Below are positions 27,866-35,641 of a stretch of DNA of 64,000 nt, piece by piece. Both the position numbers and the translations under genes were made by a program. Numbering within the stretch: the first letter of the stretch is position 1; every line of letters starts with the position of its first letter. Below the pieces are notes generated by a model, which was not told the origin of the DNA, ran no database searches, and saw only the letters and a program-made list of their open reading frames with translations. Location: contig NZ_JAGFNZ010000001.1 of assembly GCF_019448085.1 (NCBI RefSeq), positions 372,001-436,000 of the forward strand, in the 5' to 3' direction. Origin of the DNA: Caproiciproducens faecalis (lineage in GTDB: Bacteria > Bacillota > Clostridia > Oscillospirales > Acutalibacteraceae).

Positions 27866-29110
27866 TTAACTGCCGGAGATCACGCTGTATATACTGAACA
27901 TGGGGACTACAATCGAAATGACGACTGTGCCGACGATTACCGCGATGATAATCGTCATGGCCGGTTCCAGCGCGCTGGTCAGCTTCTTGGTGGATTCGTC
28001 CGTCTGCTGCTCATACATGGAAGCCATTTTGTCCAGAGTTTCAAACAGCATGCCGGATTCTTCACCGACCTTAATCATGGAAACGAGCAGCGCGTCAAAA
28101 ATTGGGAATTTGGCCATGGAAGCGTTAATGGAGGAGCCGAACTTCACTTCGGAAACGATCTGTGTCAGCTGTTCCTTCATATAGCGGTTCGGGATAACGT
28201 CGCGCGAAATCTCAAGCGCTTTTACAATATCCACACCCGATTCCACCAACGAAGACATAATGCGGCACAGACGGGCAATATAGGACTGCCTCATCAGCGA
28301 TCCCACCGCCGGAATCCGAAGAAACATCCTGTCCATTGCGGTGGCAAACGGAGCGTATTTCTTTTTCAATATAATAAAGGTAAAGATGAGAATAAAAACG
28401 ACCAGCAGGATAAAATACCATTTTGCCATAATAAAGGACGAAAGAGCCATCACAAATCTTGTAATGACCGGCAGGTCGGTATTGAATTCCTTGAAAATAT
28501 TTGCAAAATTGGGCAGTACGAATACATTCATAATCATCATGAGAAGCAGGGTGAGACACAAGAGGAAAATCGGGTATCCGGTAGCGCCCTTCAGTTTGGC
28601 GGTCAGCTCAATTTCCTTGTCCAGAATTTTTGCGCAGCGTTCAAACGCGGTGTCCAGCCGTCCGTTTGCTTCTCCTGACTGAATGATGTTGGTGACGATT
28701 TTCGGGAAAGCCCTAAATTTGGCCATGGCTTCGGAGATCGGGATGCCGGTATACAGATCGCTGTTCATCTCTTCCAGAATCTGTTTGACCTTTTTGTCCT
28801 TTTCGCCGCTGATGAGAACTTCCATGGCCATGGAAAGGGACACGCCCGCTTTCATCATGATTCCCATCTGATTCATGATGGTAAGCAGCTTTTTCTTTTT
28901 TATTTTTGCTTTATGAATGTCGGAACCGGTGATTTCCATTTTCCAGATGGAGGTGGGCTCGGCCTGCGCCTTGTTTTCGCCGCCTGTCAGGGAAAGTGCG
29001 GTCAGACCTTCGCTCTGCAGCCGGGCAATTGCGTCGGCTTTGCTGTCGGCATTGAGAAAGCCGTGGGATTTCTTATGTCTATAATCAACCGCCGTGTATT
29101 GATACCGCAA
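27866..29110 (-). CDS. pilC: Type IV pilus inner-membrane platform protein
   Basis: A polytopic platform protein (T2SSF/GspF family), 414 residues, on which the PilB/PilT motors act. Two homologous cytoplasmic domains are visible (about residues 75-195 and 278-400). Each has a G-x-S/D-hydrophobic core, such as MMKAGVSLSMAME and LVESGVDIVKALE, followed by membrane helices, with a hydrophobic C-terminus. The start is a TTG with GAGGG seven bases upstream. It is the last gene of the pilus operon, 17 bases after pilT. Confidence 0.94.
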   Translation of the reverse strand: MRYQYTAVDYRHKKSHGFLNADSKADAIARLQSEGLTALSLTGGENKAQAEPTSIWKMEITGSDIHKAKIKKKKLLTIMNQMGIMMKAGVSLSMAMEVLISGEKDKKVKQILEEMNSDLYTGIPISEAMAKFRAFPKIVTNIIQSGEANGRLDTAFERCAKILDKEIELTAKLKGATGYPIFLLCLTLLLMMIMNVFVLPNFANIFKEFNTDLPVITRFVMALSSFIMAKWYFILLVVFILIFTFIILKKKYAPFATAMDRMFLRIPAVGSLMRQSYIARLCRIMSSLVESGVDIVKALEISRDVIPNRYMKEQLTQIVSEVKFGSSINASMAKFPIFDALLVSMIKVGEESGMLFETLDKMASMYEQQTDESTKKLTSALEPAMTIIIAVIVGTVVISIVVPMFSIYSVISGS

Positions 29111-29127
29111 TAAAATTCCCTCTTACC

Positions 29128-30171
29128 TTATGAATTTCGGGCGCCTGCGGCGAAGCCGAATTCCCCGGCGGTGCCGCTTGTAATAATCCCCCGCCTCACC
29201 AGGTCGTCAACGCTGCGTTCCAGCGTAATCATTCCCTGACTGACGCCGGTCTGAATGGATTGCGCTATATTTGCCGTTCGGCCCTCACGGATCAGGTTGC
29301 TGATCGCGGAGTTAATAAACATCATTTCAAAAGCGCCGACGCGGCCCTTGCCGTCAGCGGTGGGCAGCAGACGCTGGGAAATAACACTCTTGAGCACCAG
29401 CGAAAGCTGGATTCTGATTTGCTGCTGCTGCTCGGGCGGGAAGACGTCGATCAGGCGGTCGATGGTTTTTGCCGCCCCGATGGTATGCAGGGTGGAAAGT
29501 ACCAGATGTCCGGTTTCCGCCGCGGTAACGGCAATGGAAATCGATTCCAGATCGCGCATTTCGCCAACCAGAATGATGTCAGGGTCCTCACGCAGGGCGG
29601 CTTTCAGCGCCCGGGCGTAAGAAATGCTGTCCGAGCCGATCTCCCTCTGATTGACGATGCTGTTTTTAGGGGTGTGCATGTACTCAATCGGGTCTTCAAT
29701 CGTAATAATGTGACAGTGCCTGTTTTTGTTGAACTCGTTGATAATGGCCGCCAGCGTGGTCGACTTGCCGCTCCCGGTCGGGCCGGTCACCAGTACAAGA
29801 CCGTCCTGCAGTTCCAGAATACGGCTGATGGAATCCGGAAGGTGCAGCTCTGCAATCTCCGGTGTATTGGCGTTGATAATACGCATTACCAGTGTGTCGC
29901 CGCGTACCTGACGGAACGCGTTGATACGGAAGCGGCCGCAGCCGCTGATTTCCGCGGAAGCGTCCATGTCGCCTGATTTTCGGAATTCCTCATATTTCTC
30001 AGGAGGAAGGCATTGGCGAATCATTCCGTCCGCTTCCTCCGGCGTCAGCGCGGGCAGGTCAAGAAAATGCATTCTGCCGTTAATGCGGTAAGCGGGCCGG
30101 TTATTTGTGGACAGGTGAATGTCCGAAGCATGGCTGGAAACGCCGTCTGAAACAATTTTTAAAAAATCCAT
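29128..30171 (-). CDS. pilT: Type IV pilus retraction ATPase
   Basis: A hexameric ATPase depolymerising the pilus; 347 residues. Walker A GPTGSGKST lies at about residues 130-138, Walker B in DPDIILVGEMRD, and the PilT-specific AIRNLIRE-like motif near the C-terminus reads AISNLIREG. ATG 30171 has GAGG nine bases upstream. A GTG at 30186 overlaps the pilB stop but has poorer spacing. Its presence predicts retractable pili, hence possible twitching or DNA uptake. Confidence 0.95.
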   Translation of the reverse strand: MDFLKIVSDGVSSHASDIHLSTNNRPAYRINGRMHFLDLPALTPEEADGMIRQCLPPEKYEEFRKSGDMDASAEISGCGRFRINAFRQVRGDTLVMRIINANTPEIAELHLPDSISRILELQDGLVLVTGPTGSGKSTTLAAIINEFNKNRHCHIITIEDPIEYMHTPKNSIVNQREIGSDSISYARALKAALREDPDIILVGEMRDLESISIAVTAAETGHLVLSTLHTIGAAKTIDRLIDVFPPEQQQQIRIQLSLVLKSVISQRLLPTADGKGRVGAFEMMFINSAISNLIREGRTANIAQSIQTGVSQGMITLERSVDDLVRRGIITSGTAGEFGFAAGARNS

Positions 30172-30182
30172 CTTAGTTAGCC

Positions 30183-31859
30183 TCACATTTGCAGGGAATA
30201 AACCTCCATCATTTCCTGTACGGAAGTTCTCCCTTCTATTACAATTCTCTTGATATTGTCGTCAAGTGTGACCATGCCCTCTTTCACAGCGGTTTCCCGA
30301 ATTTGATCCGTGCTTTTTCCGCTGTTGATGCAGGCTTTGATCCCGGAGGAAACGGGCATAATTTCATGAATGGCGGTTCTTCCGCGGTAACCTTTGCCGC
30401 TGCAGTAGCTGCAGCCCTTCGCCCGGTACAGCTTCAGCTGGGTGCCTTTGGGTTTTCCCAGAAGTTCCAATTCACTGTCATCCGCAAGGTATTCTTCTTT
30501 ACAGTGGGGGCAGAGGGTTCGAACCAGCCTCTGCGCGATGACTCCCAGTACGGAGGAAGACACCATGTACGGCTCCACGCCCATGTCTATCAGACGGATA
30601 ATGGAGCTGGGCGCGTCGTAGGTGTGCAGGGTGGAGAGCACCAGGTGCCCGGTAATGGCCACGCTGCTGGCGATTTCGGCGGTTTCCGTGTCGCGGATTT
30701 CACCGATCATCACCACGTCGGGGTCCTGGCGCAAAATGGAACGCAGCACGGCGGCGAAGGTCAGGCCGGCCTTTGCGTTGATGTCCACCTGTGTGATATT
30801 CGGGATAATCATTTCCACTGGGTTTTCTACGGTGACAATATTGATATCCTCACGCATGATCTCTTTCAGCGCGGTGTAAAGGGTGGTAGATTTACCGCTT
30901 CCGGTCGGGCCGGTCAGCAGGATGATGCCGTGGTTGTTGCGGAGCAAGGCATTGAATTTTTCAAGATTCTCCGGCAAAAAGCCGATCTCTTCCTTCACCA
31001 GTGAAAAACTGAGCGCCGTGGTGATACGAATGACCACTTTTTCACCGAATACGCAGGGAAGGATGGAGATTCTCATGTCAATATCCTTGCCGCCGATTCG
31101 GTAATTGATACGGCCGTCCTGCGGAATGCGTTTTTCAGCGATGTTCATCCCGCCGATAAACTTGATGCGGGAAACCACAGAGGGAATCAGTTCGGCGCTG
31201 GTTTCCATGTAAAGGCTCAGGCGCCCGTCCACCCTAAAGCGGATACGCATGGACTTTTCCTCGGGTTCAATGTGAATGTCGCTCGCTTTCAGAAGAACGG
31301 CCTGTTCAATCATATTATTGACGAAACGGATAATCGGCTGATCCGTCCCGCTCTGGCCTTCCATCTGATCGAGCGGGATATCCGGCTGCGCAACGGAAAG
31401 CTCCCGCGCGGCGGCAAACGCTTTCTGCGTGGTGTACAGCTCGCGGATTTTCGTTTCCAGCTTCTCTCGTTCCGCAATGACAGGATTCACCTTTAATTTG
31501 GTGTAGATGCCGATGTCGTTAATCCCGTTGTAATCCAGCGGGTCGGCAACCGCCACGGTCAGGATGCTGCCGGAGCGGCTGATCGGAACAATCAGATTGG
31601 AGCGCGCCAGATCTTCCGGCACCAGTGAGGAAAGAGAAGGATCCACACTGACGGAAGACAGGTCGAGATAGGGAATGGAAAGCTGTTTTTCCAGCGAGCG
31701 GATAATCTGCATTTCCGTAAGAAAACGATTGTCAATCAGAATTTTCCCCAAGCGCACATTGGTGCCCTTTTGGCGCTCCAAAGCCAGCTGAAGCTGCTCT
31801 TCGGTGAGCACTCCGGAATTTATTAAAATCTGCCCAAGCTTTAAATTCGTAATTTTCAT
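30183..31859 (-). CDS. pilB: Type IV pilus assembly ATPase
   Basis: The extension ATPase (GspE family), 558 residues. The N-terminal MshEN-type domain (LGQILINSGVLTEEQL, LGKILIDNRFLTE) covers about residues 1-140. It is followed by SDIHIEP, Walker A GPTGSGKST (317-325), Walker B DPDVVMIGEIRD, and a zinc site with CPHC (450-453) and CSYC (483-486). ATG 31859 is chosen because AAAGGAG precedes it; an upstream in-frame extension lies inside pilD. MshEN domains can bind c-di-GMP, but that is not tested here. Confidence 0.95.
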   Translation of the reverse strand: MKITNLKLGQILINSGVLTEEQLQLALERQKGTNVRLGKILIDNRFLTEMQIIRSLEKQLSIPYLDLSSVSVDPSLSSLVPEDLARSNLIVPISRSGSILTVAVADPLDYNGINDIGIYTKLKVNPVIAEREKLETKIRELYTTQKAFAAARELSVAQPDIPLDQMEGQSGTDQPIIRFVNNMIEQAVLLKASDIHIEPEEKSMRIRFRVDGRLSLYMETSAELIPSVVSRIKFIGGMNIAEKRIPQDGRINYRIGGKDIDMRISILPCVFGEKVVIRITTALSFSLVKEEIGFLPENLEKFNALLRNNHGIILLTGPTGSGKSTTLYTALKEIMREDINIVTVENPVEMIIPNITQVDINAKAGLTFAAVLRSILRQDPDVVMIGEIRDTETAEIASSVAITGHLVLSTLHTYDAPSSIIRLIDMGVEPYMVSSSVLGVIAQRLVRTLCPHCKEEYLADDSELELLGKPKGTQLKLYRAKGCSYCSGKGYRGRTAIHEIMPVSSGIKACINSGKSTDQIRETAVKEGMVTLDDNIKRIVIEGRTSVQEMMEVYSLQM

Positions 31860-31870
31860 GATAGGCTCCT

Positions 31871-32647
31871 TTACATATTCAGCAAAGACATATACCAGAC
31901 GATAAAGGACTGAATCTGGCAGTGAAATGTCATAAACAAAAGCAGACTGAGACACAGATACGGCCCCAGCGGAATAGACAGATCCCGCCGGAACCGCTTG
32001 CGCAGCAGCAAATAGAGGATATAGAAAAACGCAAGGAAAATGGTCATAAAAAATACGAGGAAGAAATCAGGAAATCCCGTCAGGATTCCCGCGGCGGCGA
32101 AAAGCTTCACGTCGCCGAAACCCATCGCTTCTTTTCGGTAGACGATTCTGCCCACGGCGGCAAAAAGAAACAGCAGAACAAGGCCGGCGGCTCCGCCGTA
32201 CAGCGGAGAAAGCCAGTTTGCGTGAAACAGGCGGCTGCCGCTGAGCAGGTCGTACAGAGAAACGGCGGCGAAAATCACAAACAGAACCAGTGTGAACTGA
32301 TCGGGAATAATAAAATATTTATGATCCGCTTCCGCAATCATTAAGAGAACAACACAAGCGGCACAAAAAGCATAAAAGTAAAGAATATTCCCTTTATACT
32401 GAAAGTAGGTGATAATAAACGACAGAGAAAGGACAACCGTCATCCGAATTCCGTACGGCTTGAAAAAAAGCCTTTTGCGGTAGAGGTCATCGCCCGGCTG
32501 TTCGTCGTAGTCACAGAACCACCTTGCCGGCAGCGCGTTGAACAATCCGACACTAAGGTTTGCCAGGACGGCTGCGGTGGGGATACAGAACAGGCAGACA
32601 ACGAAGTCGTAAACCCGCTGTGCATCCGCTAAATTCAGCGAACTCAT
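31871..32647 (-). CDS. pilD: Prepilin peptidase, short form without the cysteine module
   Basis: Aspartic membrane peptidase (A24 family), 258 residues, that cleaves prepilin leaders. The two catalytic aspartates are visible: Asp108 in AEADHKYFIIPD and Asp179 in MGFGDVK. The N-terminal region, which in classical PilD holds two CxxC pairs and the methyltransferase part, is replaced by an ARWFCDYDEQPGDD-containing loop with no CxxC, so N-methylation is uncertain. Its start overlaps the pilO stop by one base. Confidence 0.85.
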   Translation of the reverse strand: MSSLNLADAQRVYDFVVCLFCIPTAAVLANLSVGLFNALPARWFCDYDEQPGDDLYRKRLFFKPYGIRMTVVLSLSFIITYFQYKGNILYFYAFCAACVVLLMIAEADHKYFIIPDQFTLVLFVIFAAVSLYDLLSGSRLFHANWLSPLYGGAAGLVLLFLFAAVGRIVYRKEAMGFGDVKLFAAAGILTGFPDFFLVFFMTIFLAFFYILYLLLRKRFRRDLSIPLGPYLCLSLLLFMTFHCQIQSFIVWYMSLLNM

Positions 32648-33213
32648 TATTTGACACCTTCGGCAAAGTAATACAGGGTCATGGTAAGCACAGCGTCGAC
32701 TTTTCCGGTATTGTCCGATCCCGCCGTGTATTTTACATGATTGACGAAATAGACCCCTTTGGATTCCTTTTCAAAATAACCGATCAGTGCGGGCAGCTGT
32801 GCCTGTGTGCACAGGACATTCAGTTCGACGGATGCCGTGTAAAGCTGTTTTCCGCTTGCGGCGGTTTTGCCCTTTTCGGCCTGCTCCGCGCCGACATTAA
32901 TGCTTTTCAGGGTGACACCGGAGGAACCGACAATTTTTCCGATATCCTCGGCAACATTTTTTCCCGTTACGGTCGTATCGGCCTTTTCTTCGTTCAGCTG
33001 TGTTTTCAGGCCGTCTATCTTCTGCTGCAGGTCGCTGAACCGGGCCGACTGCAGCTCATAGGATTGTACCAGTTCCAGATTGCTGAGGTGCTCTTCGTTC
33101 AGCGTGGAAACTTTCTGGTTCAGGGGTAAAAATACATAATTGACGTAAAGCAGCAGAATCAGGGAAAAGCCGAACAGATAGAGCAGTACGCCGGATACCT
33201 TGATACTTTTCAT
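32647..33213 (-). CDS. pilO: PilO-like pilus alignment protein
   Basis: A 188-residue bitopic protein. It has a short cytoplasmic N-terminus, a membrane helix at about residues 8-28, a coiled coil (about 33-80) and a C-terminal ferredoxin-like domain; this is the PilO layout. Sequence is divergent, so the call leans on size, topology and position between pilMN and pilD. The start overlaps the pilMN stop as ATGA, a sign of translational coupling. Confidence 0.75.
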   Translation of the reverse strand: MKSIKVSGVLLYLFGFSLILLLYVNYVFLPLNQKVSTLNEEHLSNLELVQSYELQSARFSDLQQKIDGLKTQLNEEKADTTVTGKNVAEDIGKIVGSSGVTLKSINVGAEQAEKGKTAASGKQLYTASVELNVLCTQAQLPALIGYFEKESKGVYFVNHVKYTAGSDNTGKVDAVLTMTLYYFAEGVK

Positions 33214-34817
33214 TGCTGTCCGCCCTCCTTGCCGCCCGATACGGAAGGAGTAAAGTCCTTCACCTTTAGGGATACGCTACAGGTGCAGCCGCCGTCAGTG
33301 CCGATATCGACCCGGAACGGAACGGCAATTGAAAAATAGCCGTTGGACTCCACCTGATTCTTAATCGTCAGATAGCCGTTATAGTTTGCGGTCGTAAAGG
33401 TAAGGGCGACGGTGCCGGTCATATTATCCAGATCGCAGCTGTCCACCGATTTTGCTTTTGCGGTAATCTGGCTGATTAACTGGCCTGTCATTTCTTTTGC
33501 GTTGCTTTTGCCGGAAGGAAGCAGCTTTTGGTCATTTTTTAGTTTGGAAAGCCGCTGTTCCAGTTCGCTTTGTTCCTGCAAAAGGTCTTTTACCGCCTCA
33601 TATTTGGAACCGTTCAGAGAAGAGTTGTCCTGCGCCTGCTGTTTCAGCGCGGACAGGTAAACAATCGGTTCCAGCGCCATGACCCCAACGGCGAGCAGAG
33701 TGATAAGGACAAGTACGGCTACATTTGCTGCGTGTGTACTGGAGATTGCCTTTACCAGAAGCAAAAAGTCAATGTCCTCCGATTTTTTGGCGGACAGAAG
33801 TCCGGCTTCCGAATAAAAAGCGGAGGGCTGGAAGCCCGCCCTTTTTGCGGCCGCGTTGAGCGCGGGCTGGGGGACGGAGCACGAAGCGACGTTTTCGATT
33901 GGGATGTCCAGTTCCAGCTTGGCGCAGAATTCATCAAACTTGGGAACAATCGAAAGACCTCCGCACAAAATCAGCCGGTTCAGTTCCAGACGTTCACTGG
34001 AAAGTACCATACGGATATTGCGGATAGCCTCGCTGACGCAGGCGTCCAGCAGATCGGAAATCTGCTGTGCAGCCGTTTCATCGTTTTCCACTGTGAATCC
34101 GTAAGCAGTCACGCTTCTGACCGCGTCTGCAAAGGATACTGAACGGTTTCTCATGATGATTTCTACAATATCGTCAAACACGGTTTCAAAGGTTCGCTGA
34201 AAAACGGGCATTCCGTTTTGAAAAAGGACAAGCCGCGTTTTTGTATAGTCAAAATCGAGCAGGGCAATTGTCTGATTCCGTTCGGCCGGAATTTTTTTGC
34301 CCGCGTGCAGTAAGCCGCTGATGGGGGGTACAATCTTAATGACGTGAAGGCCGTATTTTGAAAAGTTCTTCCGGATTTCGCCAAGCAGTTTGGTTTTAAC
34401 CGCGAACAGGGAGCTTGTCAGTTTTCCGGTCATCGGATTCACGCGATTGTATTCGTAGTTCTGGATCATATACTCGTCAACGCCGTCCTGAAGCACCGTT
34501 TCGGCTTCCAGTTCCGCCAGCTTGAGCAGATCCTTCTTTTTACACGGCAGGTGCTGGTACTCTTTGCTGATGATATGGTCGTCTTCCAGACAGTAAATAA
34601 TTTTATTGGTTCCCATTTTCACCGATTTTGCGCATTCCTGCACATATCTTGCAAAAGCGGGAAGATCATTGCATTCTTTTCCGTCACGCATGCTTTCGGG
34701 AAGCTCAAAGCACTGAGGCAGTCCAAAGACCGGCTTGCGTGTATATTTTACCCAGGTCAGATACAGTGCACTGCGGGTAGTTTGCAGCAGAATAACATTC
34801 AAAGCGGCTGACACCAC
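33210..34817 (-). CDS. PilM-PilN fusion protein
   Basis: A 535-residue protein. Residues 1-355 form an actin-like PilM domain, with LLDFDYTKTRLVLFQNG as an ATP-binding strand and LILCGGLSIVPKFDEF as the late glycine-rich motif. This is followed by one membrane helix (about 364-388), a coiled coil (388-432) and a small periplasmic-type PilN domain. In model systems PilM is cytoplasmic and binds the N-terminal peptide of membrane protein PilN; here both are one chain. The start is a GTG with no strong SD; transcription probably begins about 25 bases upstream. Confidence 0.8.
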   Translation of the reverse strand: MVSAALNVILLQTTRSALYLTWVKYTRKPVFGLPQCFELPESMRDGKECNDLPAFARYVQECAKSVKMGTNKIIYCLEDDHIISKEYQHLPCKKKDLLKLAELEAETVLQDGVDEYMIQNYEYNRVNPMTGKLTSSLFAVKTKLLGEIRKNFSKYGLHVIKIVPPISGLLHAGKKIPAERNQTIALLDFDYTKTRLVLFQNGMPVFQRTFETVFDDIVEIIMRNRSVSFADAVRSVTAYGFTVENDETAAQQISDLLDACVSEAIRNIRMVLSSERLELNRLILCGGLSIVPKFDEFCAKLELDIPIENVASCSVPQPALNAAAKRAGFQPSAFYSEAGLLSAKKSEDIDFLLLVKAISSTHAANVAVLVLITLLAVGVMALEPIVYLSALKQQAQDNSSLNGSKYEAVKDLLQEQSELEQRLSKLKNDQKLLPSGKSNAKEMTGQLISQITAKAKSVDSCDLDNMTGTVALTFTTANYNGYLTIKNQVESNGYFSIAVPFRVDIGTDGGCTCSVSLKVKDFTPSVSGGKEGGQQ

Positions 34818-34848
34818 ACTTTTCTTATTTCAATGACGATCTCCCTGT

Positions 34849-34877
34849 ATTATACAATATCCTATTATTTGCGACAA
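34849..34877 (-). promoter_or_regulatory. Promoter of the pilus assembly operon
   Basis: Minus strand: TTGTCG (34877-34872), 17-base spacer, then a perfect TATAAT (34854-34849). It places the pilMN GTG on a short leader. Confidence 0.72.
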
Positions 34878-34898
34878 TAGATTTTTTCATGTACAGCT

Positions 34899-34926
34899 AA
34901 AACAAGCCCCGGTTTCCCGGGGCTTG
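34899..34926 (-). terminator. Terminator after the major pilin gene
   Basis: A 10-bp stem CAAGCCCCGG/CCGGGGCTTG is followed on the minus strand by TTTT. It separates the pilin transcript from the assembly operon. Confidence 0.8.
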
Positions 34927-34960
34927 ACATAGTAAAAGTCAGCAAATAAGTTTCCCTTAT

Positions 34961-35380
34961 TTAGCTTTCTGCGTCCTTATTTTCTAACACGGATTTCAGA
35001 GTAGTAGTGGTATCCATAACGATTTTTACGCCGTCATCCTTATTGGCCGAAATTTTCACCTTACCATTTCTGATACGGTAGTTTCCGCTGGTTTTAATAG
35101 TGGGAAGCTCAGGAATTCCTTCTTGTTCTAGAGCCGCTTTAACTGTAACAGTATCCGCATCTACATCCCAAGTTTTAGCAGTTGCTTCCGCCTGAGCGGA
35201 TTTGAGCGCCAGTTCTACCGTCTGCGCGTTGGCTTTGTCTACATTTGTATTCGCAGTTGAAATAACATTGCTGACAGTCGGAATGGCGATAGCTGCCAGA
35301 ATCGCGAGGATTGCAATGACAATGACGAGCTCGACCAGAGTAAAGCCTTTTTTGTTATTTTTTCGCAAGGTTTTTACCAT
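34961..35380 (-). CDS. pilA: Type IV major pilin (prepilin)
   Basis: A 139-residue prepilin. The short basic leader ends in KKG, cleaved before FTLVELVIVIAILAILAAIA-type hydrophobic sequence with the conserved Glu5. The globular part is small and Lys/Thr/Asp-rich. An upstream in-frame extension (to 35485) is unlikely: it overlaps the promoter, whereas AGAGGTAGG precedes ATG 35380. Its own consensus promoter and terminator fit a major subunit made in large amounts. It lacks the disulfide-bonded C-terminal loop of Gram-negative pilins. Confidence 0.93.
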   Translation of the reverse strand: MVKTLRKNNKKGFTLVELVIVIAILAILAAIAIPTVSNVISTANTNVDKANAQTVELALKSAQAEATAKTWDVDADTVTVKAALEQEGIPELPTIKTSGNYRIRNGKVKISANKDDGVKIVMDTTTTLKSVLENKDAES

Positions 35381-35456
35381 GTTTGTCCTACCTCTTTTTT
35401 GTTTAATTTTCAATAAAAAACGAAAATTAGAGACCGTTTTTATATTTCTAAGTTTG

Positions 35457-35485
35457 ATTATAGAACGGAATACTTTTTCTGTCAA
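35457..35485 (-). promoter_or_regulatory. Consensus promoter of the major pilin
   Basis: Minus strand: a perfect TTGACA (35485-35480), 17-base spacer, and a perfect TATAAT (35462-35457). The leader is about 70 bases. Confidence 0.9.
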
Positions 35486-35570
35486 TATACTCCATTCTTT
35501 TACAAAAAATTGTTTTTTACTGCACCCAATTTTTTCATAAAATATCTTAATTCTACAAATATGAAAATCC

Positions 35571-35599
35571 TTGCGCTCTTTCTTTAATCAGGCTATAAT
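35571..35599 (+). promoter_or_regulatory. Promoter of the minor pilin operon
   Basis: TTGCGC (35571-35576), 17-base spacer, then a perfect TATAAT (35594-35599), about 35 bases before the start codon. Confidence 0.72.
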
Positions 35600-35641
35600 C
35601 AAGATGAATCTTTATACTTTTGAAAAGTGAGGTGCAGGCGG

